A stretch of DNA of 24,142 nt, from NCBI GenBank assembly GCA_964633205.1, contig CAZWFN010000097.1, forward strand, positions 1-24,142, in the 5' to 3' direction. A program made the translations under genes and the position numbers. Below, piece by piece: positions 13,896 to 22,442 of the stretch; position 1 is the first letter of the stretch, and every line of letters starts with the position of its first letter. The stretch comes from CAYVQE01 sp964633205 (GTDB lineage Bacteria > Myxococcota > B64-G9). The notes beneath the pieces are model-generated. The model ran no database searches, was not told the origin of the DNA, and saw only the letters and a program-made list of their open reading frames with translations.

Positions 13896-14774
13896 GTGGC
13901 CCGCAAGAGCAAGACCGTGGTGACGGTGATCTCCAAGATCACCGATCGACCGGCGCCCACCGAGGCGGCCCTGGTGGTCATCTACGGGTTGGATCTGGGC
14001 AAGAAGTTCAACCTGGACAAGCCCGAGATCATCATCGGCCGCTCGTCCAAGAGCGACATCCAGGTCGACCAGGAGTCGGTCTCGCGCTCGCACGCCAAGC
14101 TGATCCAGGCCGACAAGCACCTGCTGCTGCGCGATCTGGGCTCGACCAACGGCACCTACCTCAACGACGAACCCATCGAGGAGGAGCGGCTGCGCGACGG
14201 CGATCTGCTCAAGATCGGCCGCACCATCTTCAAGTTCCTCTCCGGCGGCAACATCGAGAACGCCTACCACGAGGAGATCTACCGCTTGACCACGGTCGAC
14301 GGCCTGACCCAGGTGTTCAACAAGCGCTACTTCATGGAGAACCTGGAGCGCGAGCTGTCGCGCTGTCTGCGCTACGGCCGCGACCTGTCGCTGATCATGT
14401 TCGACATCGACCACTTCAAGCGCATCAACGACTCCTTCGGCCACCTGGCCGGCGACCACGTGCTGGCCCAGCTGGCCGAGCTGGTGCGCAAGAACATCCG
14501 CCGCGAGGACTTCCTGGCCCGCTACGGCGGCGAGGAGTTCGCCATCATCCTGCCCGAGATCGACCGCGCCAACGCCCTGGTCATGGCGGAGAAAGTACGC
14601 CGCCTGGTCGAGCAGGAACTCTTCGAGTTCGAGAACACCACCATCCCGGTGACCGTCTCGCTGGGCGTGGCCATCCACGAAGAGTCCATCACCGAGGCCG
14701 CCGACTTCATCCGCGTCGCCGACGAGAAGCTCTACCAGGCCAAGTCCGACGGCAGAAACAAAGTGGTCGGATAG
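13896..14774 (+). CDS. FHA-GGDEF diguanylate cyclase
   Basis: 292 residues starting at GTG 13896, four bases after GGAGG. The FHA domain spans ~24-115: I-I-G-R-S (46-50), S-V-S-R-S-H-A-K-L (61-69), and L-G-S-T-N-G-T-Y-L-N (81-90), with the residues that bind phospho-threonine (Arg49, Ser63, His66, Asn85). The GGDEF domain spans ~128-292: T-x-V-D-G-L-T-Q-V-F-N-K-R-Y-F, F-D-I-D-H-F-K-R-I-N-D-S-F-G-H, and the active-site G-G-E-E-F at 211-215. R-R-E-D at 202-205 is the product-inhibition I-site, at the canonical five-residue spacing. It should make cyclic di-GMP in the cytoplasm, with activity or location steered by binding a phosphorylated partner and limited by its product. No membrane segment is present. 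The partner kinase is not next to it, but a Hanks-type kinase is encoded at the right of the window. Confidence 0.95.
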   Translation: MARKSKTVVTVISKITDRPAPTEAALVVIYGLDLGKKFNLDKPEIIIGRSSKSDIQVDQESVSRSHAKLIQADKHLLLRDLGSTNGTYLNDEPIEEERLRDGDLLKIGRTIFKFLSGGNIENAYHEEIYRLTTVDGLTQVFNKRYFMENLERELSRCLRYGRDLSLIMFDIDHFKRINDSFGHLAGDHVLAQLAELVRKNIRREDFLARYGGEEFAIILPEIDRANALVMAEKVRRLVEQELFEFENTTIPVTVSLGVAIHEESITEAADFIRVADEKLYQAKSDGRNKVVG

Positions 14775-14841
14775 GCCGGATTCACAGACATCACGGGATG
14801 GGGTGGCCGTCCAGGGCTTCGCGACGGGAGGGCCTGAGCGG

Positions 14842-16002
14842 TCAGGGGATGGGGAACCTGGTGCGGTGGCGGGTTTTGGTGCCGGTCTGCAGGTCCATGG
14901 TGCTGTGGGCGATGGAGCGGTGGCGTAGGGTATAGAAGACCTCGGCCAGCTCGCGGCCGTCTTTTTCGTGGATCCAGAGCTGGCCCAGGTTGCCGTGGAA
15001 GCCGCCCTTGTGCACCAGCAGGCTGCGGCGGCTGCCGTCGGCGTCGAAGAGCTCGAGCATCAGTTTGTAGCGGCCCTTCTGGTTCTCGACCAGCAGCCCG
15101 AAGCCGCCGCGGGGCCGCGGCGCCAGGTCGACGTGATAACTGGTCTTGAGATAGAGCAGCTCGGGCTCGCGCTCCGGGTGCAGCAGCTCGGTGCCCCGGC
15201 GGTACTCGCCGGTCTTGACCTGGCGCACCGCGATCCAGTGGCCGGCCGGGCTGCGGCCGACGACCGTGGCCTCGGGGCAGGGCTGCGCACCGCCGGGCAG
15301 GTCCTGCCAGCTGCAGCCGCTGCGGTCGCAGTCCAGCACGGCGTCGCCGCAGGTGGCCCCGTCCGGCCGCGGTCGCAGAAACAGCGGCCCGCCGGCGGCC
15401 GCCGGCTCCATGCCCAGCGGCGGCGCAGCCCGCGGATCGTCCACCGGCAGCACCGCCACGCCCTGGGCGGCGTCGAGCACGAACACGAACTGGCCGAACT
15501 CGCCCGCCACCAGCAGGCGCGCCGCTCCGTCCGCGGCCGGCAGCTCCCAGTGGCCGTTTTCTCCGTCGCCCACCGCAGCCCAGGTGGCCAGGATCTCGTC
15601 GGACAATGAGGCGGCATCGCGCAGCGGCACCGGTTCGGGCGCCGGGCCGCCGAAGCGCATCACCCGCGTGGGGCTGTCACCCCCGGAGTCGAAGTTGCCG
15701 TAGAGCAGCGGCCGCCCGTCGCGGCCCAGCAACAGGCCGCCGCTGACGGGCGGATGGCGCTGGAACGGGGAGTCCCAGTGAACCGCGCCGGCGAGCACGT
15801 CACCGCCGTCGCGGGCCAGCTGCACGCCCTGGCTGGCGCCGCCGCCCTCCATGGAGTAGTACACCTCGCCCGCCAGCCAGATTTCGCCCTCGGGTCCCTC
15901 GGCGACGTCCATCCAGGATATGTGGTAGCCGCTGCAGGCCAGCAGCCCGCCGGCGGCCAGGACGCCGAGCAGCAGGCGGATCTGTTTGATGTGGCGCCTC
16001 AT
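14842..16002 (-). CDS. Lipoprotein of unknown function (beta-rich)
   Basis: 386 residues from ATG 16002; a start at 16035 would add eleven residues in front of the signal, so the shorter form is preferred. The signal runs M-R-R-H-I-K then a Leu/Ala/Gly core to L-L-A-C at 20-23. The body has many D-G, L-L-x-G-R-D-G-R-P-L-L-Y-G-N-F and G-E-I-W-L-A-G-E-V-Y-Y repeats, of the kind seen in beta-propeller or WD-like surface proteins. A cluster of five cysteines near 230-260 (C-G-D-A-V-L-D-C-D-R-S-G-C...C) may form a disulphide-bonded loop. No family is recognised. It is the last gene of an operon with the acyltransferase (50 bases upstream) and SDR genes, so a lipid-envelope role is possible. It is convergent with the FHA-GGDEF gene; 14775-14841 shows no clear terminator. 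Confidence 0.78.
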   Translation of the reverse strand: MRRHIKQIRLLLGVLAAGGLLACSGYHISWMDVAEGPEGEIWLAGEVYYSMEGGGASQGVQLARDGGDVLAGAVHWDSPFQRHPPVSGGLLLGRDGRPLLYGNFDSGGDSPTRVMRFGGPAPEPVPLRDAASLSDEILATWAAVGDGENGHWELPAADGAARLLVAGEFGQFVFVLDAAQGVAVLPVDDPRAAPPLGMEPAAAGGPLFLRPRPDGATCGDAVLDCDRSGCSWQDLPGGAQPCPEATVVGRSPAGHWIAVRQVKTGEYRRGTELLHPEREPELLYLKTSYHVDLAPRPRGGFGLLVENQKGRYKLMLELFDADGSRRSLLVHKGGFHGNLGQLWIHEKDGRELAEVFYTLRHRSIAHSTMDLQTGTKTRHRTRFPIP

Positions 16003-16051
16003 GAAAGCCTTCGACGTCGCTTGCGGTCGCGGCATTCAACCCGGCGGTCGC

Positions 16052-17173
<1,122 letters not shown>

Positions 17174-17186
17174 CGCGGGCCTCCTC

Positions 17187-18200
17187 TCAGGCCTCGTCCA
17201 GCGCCAACCGCGCGCGCTCGATGCGCACCCAGTCCAGCAGGGTCTCGCGGGTGGTGTACTGGAGCTGCAGGCCCATCTCGCGCCGCGCCCGGCTGCCGTC
17301 GGCCACCCAGGTGTAGCGCAGGTAGTCGAGGAAGTCGTGGGGCACGGTGGTCAGCTGCGCCGCCCACAGGAAGTGGCCCAGCCGCTCCATCAGCGGCCGC
17401 GGGATGGGCAGCGGGATGCGCCCGGCCAGGCGCAGGATGGTCGACAGCGGCAGCACCCCGTCGCCGACGATGTTGTAGGGCCCGGGGTGGTCGCCGTCGA
17501 CCGCCAGCTTGAGCGCGGTCAGGGCGTCTTTCTCGTGCACCAGCTGCAGCAGCGGATCCGAGCCCATCACCGTCGGCGCCAGCGGCCGGGCCAGCAGCCG
17601 CGACATGAAGGTGTCGACCTGGCCGCCGAGCCGGGCTCCCATGCGCAGCACGGTGCAGACGGTCTCCGGCCGGGCCGCGGCGAAGCGCTGCAGTTGCTGC
17701 TCGACGTCGATCAGGTCGTCGATAAAGCCGTTGCCCGGCGTGCCGCGCAGCGGGGCCCGCTCGGTCAGGTAGTTGGGGTTGTCGGGCCGGGCGCCGTAGC
17801 TCATCACCGAGCCCAGCAGCACCACCTTGCCCACCCCGGCCGCGCCGGCGGCGTTGAGCAGGTGCATGGAGCCGGCCACCTGCAGCTCGTGGGCGTAGAC
17901 CGGATCGTGGGCCGGGTTGGACAGAAAGGCCAGGTGGACGGCGGTGTCGACCCGCTGCAGGCGGAACAGCTCGGCCAGCTCCTGGCCGGCTTCGGGCGTG
18001 GTCAGGTCGACGTAATGGTAGCTGGTCTTGGCGGCCAGGGTGCCCGGGTCGCGCACGTCCAGCGCCAGGATGCGCCGGTAGCTGGGATCCGACTCCAGCA
18101 GCCCGATCAGCCCGGAGCCCAGCTGCTCGCTGGTACCGGTGACCGCCACCACCCGGCTACTGGATGGCGCCGCTGCGCCCTTGTCGGCTCTGCTGGCCAT
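17187..18200 (-). CDS. Atypical extended SDR / NAD-dependent epimerase-like protein
   Basis: 337 residues. The Rossmann start is V-T-G-T-S-E-Q-L-G-S-G-L (20-31): it keeps the first and last glycines of T-G-x-x-G-x-x-G but has Glu at the middle one. D-T-A-V-H-L-A and V-V-L-L-G-S-V-M-S-Y-G fit extended SDRs such as UDP-sugar epimerases. At the place of the catalytic Tyr-x-x-x-Lys the sequence reads G-F-I-D-D-L-I-D-V-E, so both residues are missing. It may be a binding or regulatory protein, or use other residues. AGGAGG lies 5 bases before the ATG. It heads an operon with the acyltransferase and a lipoprotein. Confidence 0.85.
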   Translation of the reverse strand: MASRADKGAAAPSSSRVVAVTGTSEQLGSGLIGLLESDPSYRRILALDVRDPGTLAAKTSYHYVDLTTPEAGQELAELFRLQRVDTAVHLAFLSNPAHDPVYAHELQVAGSMHLLNAAGAAGVGKVVLLGSVMSYGARPDNPNYLTERAPLRGTPGNGFIDDLIDVEQQLQRFAAARPETVCTVLRMGARLGGQVDTFMSRLLARPLAPTVMGSDPLLQLVHEKDALTALKLAVDGDHPGPYNIVGDGVLPLSTILRLAGRIPLPIPRPLMERLGHFLWAAQLTTVPHDFLDYLRYTWVADGSRARREMGLQLQYTTRETLLDWVRIERARLALDEA

Positions 18201-18241
18201 GGCCCCTCCTGAGCCGGGCCCGCGCCGGGCGCGGACCGCAG

Positions 18242-18283
18242 CTGGACCGTGTCTGGACCGTGTCTGGACCGATAATTCCAGAC
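18242..18283 (-). promoter_or_regulatory. Operator-like array: three 11-bp direct repeats overlapping an inverted repeat
   Basis: On the plus strand, CTGGACCGTGT occurs at 18242-18252 and 18253-18263, and CTGGACCGATA at 18264-18274. GTCTGGA (18262-18268) is inverted as TCCAGAC (18277-18283) over an 8-base spacer. The array covers the predicted transcription start and -10 of the SDR operon, a position suited to repression. Confidence 0.6.
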
Positions 18284-18301
18284 CGGTGGCCGTTGCGTCA
18301 A
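18272..18301 (-). promoter_or_regulatory. Sigma-70-type promoter for the SDR-acyltransferase-lipoprotein operon
   Basis: On the minus strand: TTGACG (18301-18296), 18 bases, AATTAT (18277-18272). The transcript would start near 18265, inside the 11-bp repeat array, and leave a ~65-base leader. Confidence 0.5.
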
Positions 18302-18319
18302 CTCGAACGCGATCGGCGC

Positions 18320-19624
18320 TCAGCCGGTGGCGGGCCGGTGATGGGGGATCTGCACCAGGCGCAGCTCGGTGCGGCCTACCCGAAATGTATCGTTGGGCTT
18401 GAGCACGGCCTGGTCGGTCTTGTTGCCGTTGATCTGCACCCGGGCCTTGCCGATGCAGGTCAGACGAACTGTACCGTCGCCGTTGTTCTTCAGCCGGGCG
18501 TGGATCGGCTTGGTGAACAGCCCCGGCAGGCGCAGATCCACGCCGGCCACCTTGCCCAGGCTCAGCTCGTCCACCAGCGGCAGCGAGGTCTCCTCACCGA
18601 CCAGAAACAGCTCCGACTGGCCGGCGCTGGCCTGCATCATCATGGTCTGCTGCGGCGTGGGGGTGGCGGTGGGTGCGTGCAAGCGGATGGTGAACTTGCC
18701 GATCACGACTTCGTCCTGCGGCATGAGCTGCTGGCGGTCGACCGGCTGGCCGTTGAGCAGGGTGCCGTTGGACGAGCCCAGATCCTCGACCTCGAAGCGG
18801 CCCTTGGTCCAGCAGATGCGGGCGTGACGCCGGCTGATGTTGAGGTTGTCCAGCCGTAGCTCGCAGTTGGGCTCGCGGCCGATGAACATGCACGGCGGCA
18901 TGAACATGCGCTGCAGCACCAGCTTCTGGCCCAGCCGGATCTCCACGTCCACCGGCGGCGGCGGCTGGGCCTGGCGCTCCAGTTCGGTGAAGCTCAGTCC
19001 GGCGTCGGTGTCGGGCTCGACCCGCAGCCGGTGGAAGACCTCGACCCGGCTGACCGGCGCCTGCGGGGCGAAGCCGTACTCCAGGAAGCGATCGGCCACG
19101 CTGCCGTCGCCCGGATCGTCGCGGTAGTCGGCGAAGTACAGCCGCGCCGGGATGCCTTTTTGCAAAAACATCAAGGTGCGCTTGCCCGAGCGTTCCAGGG
19201 CCAGGGCCGCGTCATGGCCCTGCTGGGCCAGGGTCGACAGCACGTGGCCCAGGTCGACCAGGTTGGTGGCCGCCTGCAGGTCTGGCCGATTGCGGAAGTG
19301 CACCGCCATGATCAGCACCTGCACCAGGTCGCTGGCGAACAGGCCGCAGCTCGCCTCTTCGAGCTGCTCGACCCGGGTGGGCAGCTCGGCCAGCGGCACC
19401 CAGCTGAGCCCATCCGGCTCGGTCAACCCGGCCAGGTAGGGCCGGCCCTTGTGGATCAAGCAGGTCAGCCGCGAGTCGGGGGTCTCGATGTCCAGCCAGC
19501 CGCTGGGGCAGTAGCCCTGGGCCAACAGCTCATCCACCTCGGCGCACAGATCGGTGGTGGCCTGCTTGCCGGAGAAGATCGGCTCGCCGGGTGGAAAGCG
19601 CATCAGCTGCTGCCGCGTGACCAA
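18320..19624 (-). CDS. Double FHA-domain protein
   Basis: 434 residues from TTG 19624, which has AGGGGG (19637-19632) seven bases upstream. ATG 19603 is an alternative without a ribosome site. A longer open frame to 19753 is rejected because it runs through the promoter. Residues ~15-205 are an unrecognised domain that seems duplicated: S-G-W-L-D-I-E...L-I-H-K-G-R-P-Y-L-A-G and A-L-A-L-E-R...F-L-Q-K-G-I-P-A-R-L-Y-F. FHA1 (~233-317) is intact: F-I-G-R-E (Arg250), N-I-S-R-R-H-A-R (Ser264, His267), L-G-S-S-N-G-T-L-L-N (Asn286). FHA2 (~335-425) keeps the fold outline (S-L-G-K, H-A-R-L, I-N-G-N, F-R-V-G-R-T-E-L) but lacks the phospho-threonine-binding Arg and Ser, so it is probably degenerate. It likely reads phospho-threonine marks, perhaps from the kinase encoded upstream on the same strand. 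It is cytoplasmic; no membrane segment is seen. Confidence 0.85.
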   Translation of the reverse strand: MVTRQQLMRFPPGEPIFSGKQATTDLCAEVDELLAQGYCPSGWLDIETPDSRLTCLIHKGRPYLAGLTEPDGLSWVPLAELPTRVEQLEEASCGLFASDLVQVLIMAVHFRNRPDLQAATNLVDLGHVLSTLAQQGHDAALALERSGKRTLMFLQKGIPARLYFADYRDDPGDGSVADRFLEYGFAPQAPVSRVEVFHRLRVEPDTDAGLSFTELERQAQPPPPVDVEIRLGQKLVLQRMFMPPCMFIGREPNCELRLDNLNISRRHARICWTKGRFEVEDLGSSNGTLLNGQPVDRQQLMPQDEVVIGKFTIRLHAPTATPTPQQTMMMQASAGQSELFLVGEETSLPLVDELSLGKVAGVDLRLPGLFTKPIHARLKNNGDGTVRLTCIGKARVQINGNKTDQAVLKPNDTFRVGRTELRLVQIPHHRPATG

Positions 19625-19668
19625 AGCTCGACCCCCTGGGCATGCCGGTGATCGTACGGTGGCACCGA

Positions 19669-19694
19669 GCTGCCGGCAGAGGCCTGCCGGCAGC
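19669..19694 (-). other. Perfect 11-bp GC-rich hairpin in the leader of the FHA gene
   Basis: GCTGCCGGCAG (19669-19679), loop AGGC, CTGCCGGCAGC (19684-19694). No T-run follows on either strand. It lies between the predicted transcript start and the ribosome site, so it may stabilise or attenuate the FHA message, or end the upstream operon. Confidence 0.5.
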
Positions 19695-19724
19695 GACCTG
19701 TGGGCAACGATTACCCACAATAGA

Positions 19725-19753
19725 ATCTTTGTGCGCCGCTGCACGCTTGTCAA
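19725..19753 (-). promoter_or_regulatory. Promoter of the double-FHA gene
   Basis: On the minus strand a perfect TTGACA (19753-19748) lies 17 bases from a weak AAAGAT (19730-19725). An inverted repeat TGTGGG...CCCACA (19699-19719, 9-base spacer) covers the expected transcript start and could be an operator. Confidence 0.4.
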
Positions 19754-19789
19754 GCCGCAGGCCGGTTCGACGGCCCATCAAACGAAGGC

Positions 19790-21724
19790 TCAGCAGTCCT
19801 CGGGGCACAGGCCGGGATTTTCACCCTGATCGCGGCAGCAGATGCCGTCGCCGCAAAAGGACTCGCCGCAGTCGTCCGAGCAGTTGCAGCGGTTCTCGGC
19901 CGGATCGCAGCAGATGCCGTCGCCGCAGACCGGCTGGCCACAATCGACCGCGCAGGTGCACACCGTCTCGCCCTCGGCCTCGCAGCAGACACCGTCGCCG
20001 CAGCTCGAGGCACCGCAGTCGTCCGGGCAGGAGCAGGGGTTTTCCACCTCGCCGCCGCAGCAGATGCCGTCGCCGCAGATCGGCTGGCCGCAGTCGTCCG
20101 GACAGGAACAGCTGTCCTCGTCCTCGGCCGCGCAGCAGATGCCGTCGCCGCAGCTTCCCGCGCCGCAGTCTTCGGGGCAGTCGCAGCTGTCCTCGCCGTC
20201 GGCGGCGCAGCAGATGCCGTCGCCGCAGCTGCCGTCGCCGCAGTCTTCTGGGCAGTTGCAGCTGTCCTCGTCGTCGGCGGCGCAGCAGATGCCGTCGCCG
20301 CAGCTGCCGGCGCCGCAGTCGTCCGGGCAGGTGCACGGATCCTCGCCGCGCTCGGTGCAGCAGATGCCGTCGCCGCAGCTGCTCTGGCCGCAGTCGGGCT
20401 GGCAGGTGCAGGGGTTCTCGCCGCCGTCTTGACAACAATTGCCGTCGCCGCAAGTGGCTGAGGCGCAGTCGTCCGGGCAGGTGCAGACGTCCTCGCCGGT
20501 GACGCACTTGCCGTCGCCGCAGACCGGAGCGCAGTCCGCCGGGCAGTTCTGCGAATCCTCGCCGTCGGCGCCGCAGCAGATGTCGTCGCCGCAAAAGCCG
20601 TCACCGCAGTCTTCGGGGCAGTCGCAGCTGTCCTCGCCGTCGGCGGCGCAGCAGATGCCGTCGCCGCAGCTGCTGTCGCCGCAGTCAGGGGCACAGCTGC
20701 AGGGGTTCTCGCCGGTGGCGGCGCAGCAGATGCCGTCGCCGCAGGAGCCGGAGCCGCAGTCTTCGGGACAGGTGCAGCGGTCCTCGCCCTGCTCGGCGCA
20801 GCAGACGCCGTCGCCACAGGTCGAGGCGCCGCAGTCGTCCGGGCAGCTGCACGGATCCTCGTTGCCCAGGCAGGTGCCGTCGCCGCAGCCGGTGGCGCAG
20901 TCGAGCGGGCAGCTCGCCGCCGTCTCGGGCGGGTCGGTCTCGGCGCAGCAGATGCCGTTGCCGCAGACCTCCATGCCGCAGTCCATGGCGCAGCTACAGG
21001 TGGTCTCGCCGTCCGCCAAACAGCACAGCCCATCGCCGCAGGAGCCGGCGCCGCAGTCCTCGCTGCAGGTACAGGCGTTCTCGCCGGCCGAGACGCAGCA
21101 GCTGCCATCGCCACAGGAGGCCCCGTCGCAGTCGGCGGGGCAGGTGCACACGTCCTCGCCCGGATCGCAGCTGTCGTCGCCGCAGCGCCAGCAGGTGCTC
21201 GGCTCGCCTTCGCAGTCCCAGTCCGGCTCGATCAGGCACAGCTCCGAGCAGCCGTCGCCGGCCTCGGTGTCGCCGTCGTCGCATTCCTCCACCGGCGCCT
21301 GCACCACCTCGTCGCCGCAGATGGCCGCCGGGCCGAGTTCGACCTCGACCCCCACCAGCTGGCCGGCCACCACCTGGATCTCGGCCGCGCCGGAGGCGAT
21401 CGGCTCGCCGGCCTGCAGACCGTGGACCCGTATCTGCAGGGTCTGGCCGCCGAAACGCGGCGGCAGCACCACCACCACGTCCTCGCCGCTGGCCGCCAGG
21501 GCCGCCGGCGGCTCGGGCACGTGCGCCGGTTCGGCCACCGGCTCGTCGTCGAGCAGGGCGCTGATCTCGAGCTGATCCAGGCCGAGATCCTCGGCGTAGC
21601 GCACCTGGACCTCGAGCCCGGTCAGCCCCTCTTCGACCACCGTCTCGTCGCAGGCCCCGGCCGCCAGCGCCAGGGCCGCCAGCGCGCACAGGGCGCGGAT
21701 CGGGTGCTGCTTCACGTCGTACAT
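19790..21724 (-). CDS. Lipoprotein with DUF4215-like module and 19 tandem cysteine-rich repeats
   Basis: 644 residues. The signal peptide ends A-A-G-A-C (Cys25). Residues 33-132 are a beta-sandwich-like domain (L-T-G-L-E-V-Q-V...L-Q-I-R-V-H-G-L). Residues ~136-179 match the Myxococcus cysteine-rich DUF4215 pattern (C-G-D-E-V-V-Q...E-E-C-D-D-G-D...G-D-G-C-S-E-L-C). From Cys181 to the last residue, Cys644, there are 19 head-to-tail units of 22-26 residues: C-G-D-G-I-C-C-A-A-D-G-E-D-S-C-D-C-P-E-D-C-G-x-x-x. Most have six cysteines, including a vicinal Cys-Cys, and several acidic residues. Disulphide-knotted beads or metal binding are both possible. GAGG lies seven bases before the ATG, and the gene starts one base after the TPR gene's stop. 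It should be anchored at the cell surface or in the periplasm. No catalytic motif is seen. Confidence 0.9.
   Translation of the reverse strand: MYDVKQHPIRALCALAALALAAGACDETVVEEGLTGLEVQVRYAEDLGLDQLEISALLDDEPVAEPAHVPEPPAALAASGEDVVVVLPPRFGGQTLQIRVHGLQAGEPIASGAAEIQVVAGQLVGVEVELGPAAICGDEVVQAPVEECDDGDTEAGDGCSELCLIEPDWDCEGEPSTCWRCGDDSCDPGEDVCTCPADCDGASCGDGSCCVSAGENACTCSEDCGAGSCGDGLCCLADGETTCSCAMDCGMEVCGNGICCAETDPPETAASCPLDCATGCGDGTCLGNEDPCSCPDDCGASTCGDGVCCAEQGEDRCTCPEDCGSGSCGDGICCAATGENPCSCAPDCGDSSCGDGICCAADGEDSCDCPEDCGDGFCGDDICCGADGEDSQNCPADCAPVCGDGKCVTGEDVCTCPDDCASATCGDGNCCQDGGENPCTCQPDCGQSSCGDGICCTERGEDPCTCPDDCGAGSCGDGICCAADDEDSCNCPEDCGDGSCGDGICCAADGEDSCDCPEDCGAGSCGDGICCAAEDEDSCSCPDDCGQPICGDGICCGGEVENPCSCPDDCGASSCGDGVCCEAEGETVCTCAVDCGQPVCGDGICCDPAENRCNCSDDCGESFCGDGICCRDQGENPGLCPEDC
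19793..21184 (-). repeat. About 19 tandem ~75-bp coding repeats
   Basis: Each unit encodes one cysteine-rich bead. Units differ by point changes and small in-frame length changes (22-26 codons); the closest pairs (for example residues encoded around 20150-20300) are nearly identical in DNA. This suggests growth by recombination or replication slippage under purifying selection on the cysteines. Confidence 0.88.
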
Positions 21725-21725
21725 G

Positions 21726-22424
21726 TCAGAACCTCACCGCGGTCCAGTCCACCGTGCCCAGGCTGCCCGCCGGGGGGACCTTTTCGGTCTCGGCCGTCAG
21801 GGCCAGCGCGGTGCCGGCGGCGGCTCCGGCTACCACCACCCCGAGCACGGTCCAGAACCACCAGGTGGCGTAGACCGGTGTGCCTTGCTCTTTTTCCTGC
21901 TGGCGTGTCTCGGCCGTCCGAGCGGCGGCCGCTTCGGCCCGGGCCTTCTCCAGCGCCAGCTGCTCTTCCATCCGCCGGCGTTCCTCCTCGGCCCGGCGTC
22001 GTTGCTCGGCCAGGGCGGCCTTTCGTTCCCGCTCGCGCTGGGCGGCCAGCTCGGCCTTGCGTTTTCGCTCGCGCGCGGCCGCCAGCTTGCGCTCGCAGTC
22101 GGCGATCAACTGCCCGACCACCTTGCGGTTGGCGGCCCGGGGCTTTTCGCGCAGGTAGCCGCGGTAGAAGAAGATGGCCCGCTCGAAGTGGCCCAGCTTG
22201 CGGTGGCACTGGCCGATGTTGAACAGGAAGCCGGGCAGCGGCAGCACGTCATAGGCCTGGGAGTATGCCTGCAGCGCTTTCTCGAAGTGGCCCAGCTTGT
22301 ACCCCTTCTCGCCGCGCTGGAAGTGCTGCTTGGCCGCCTGCCGGGCCTGGGGCGTGGCGGCGCCGGCCGGCTGCAGCCAGACCCACAGCAAGAACGAGGC
22401 CAGGATGGCTGTGAACGGCTTCAT
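21726..22424 (-). CDS. Exported TPR/coiled-coil protein with C-terminal membrane helix
   Basis: 232 residues. Residues 1-22 form a Sec signal peptide with a predicted cut near A-G-A-A. Residues ~26-95 are TPR-like: A-x-x-H-F-x-x-G-E-K-G-Y-K-L-G-H-F-E-K-A-L-Q-A-Y-S-Q-A-Y-D, then F-N-I-G-Q-C-H-R-K-L-G-H-F-E-R-A-I-F-F-Y. Residues ~111-180 are an Arg/Glu/Ala coiled coil. Residues ~187-210 are a membrane helix starting W-W-F-W-T-V-L-G, followed by a short tail ending V-D-W-T-A-V-R-F. Tail-anchored TPR proteins with this W-W-F-W helix are common next to Ser/Thr kinases in myxobacteria (from memory). It is encoded 18 bases after the kinase and one base before the repeat lipoprotein, so the three are one operon. 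It is probably a scaffold across or along the inner membrane. Confidence 0.85.
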   Translation of the reverse strand: MKPFTAILASFLLWVWLQPAGAATPQARQAAKQHFQRGEKGYKLGHFEKALQAYSQAYDVLPLPGFLFNIGQCHRKLGHFERAIFFYRGYLREKPRAANRKVVGQLIADCERKLAAARERKRKAELAAQRERERKAALAEQRRRAEEERRRMEEQLALEKARAEAAAARTAETRQQEKEQGTPVYATWWFWTVLGVVVAGAAAGTALALTAETEKVPPAGSLGTVDWTAVRF

Positions 22425-22442
22425 GCTGTGTCTCCCAAGGTC

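Noticed and set aside
11142..14678. 1178-codon minus-strand open frame
   Set aside because: It runs antisense through the sirtuin end, the 779-residue lipoprotein, a strong terminator and the FHA-GGDEF gene. Its composition is that of a GC-rich shadow frame.
19793..21184. Regular ~75-bp repeats as a possible CRISPR array
   Set aside because: The repeats are contiguous, diverged, in frame and encode a conserved cysteine pattern; there are no unique spacers.
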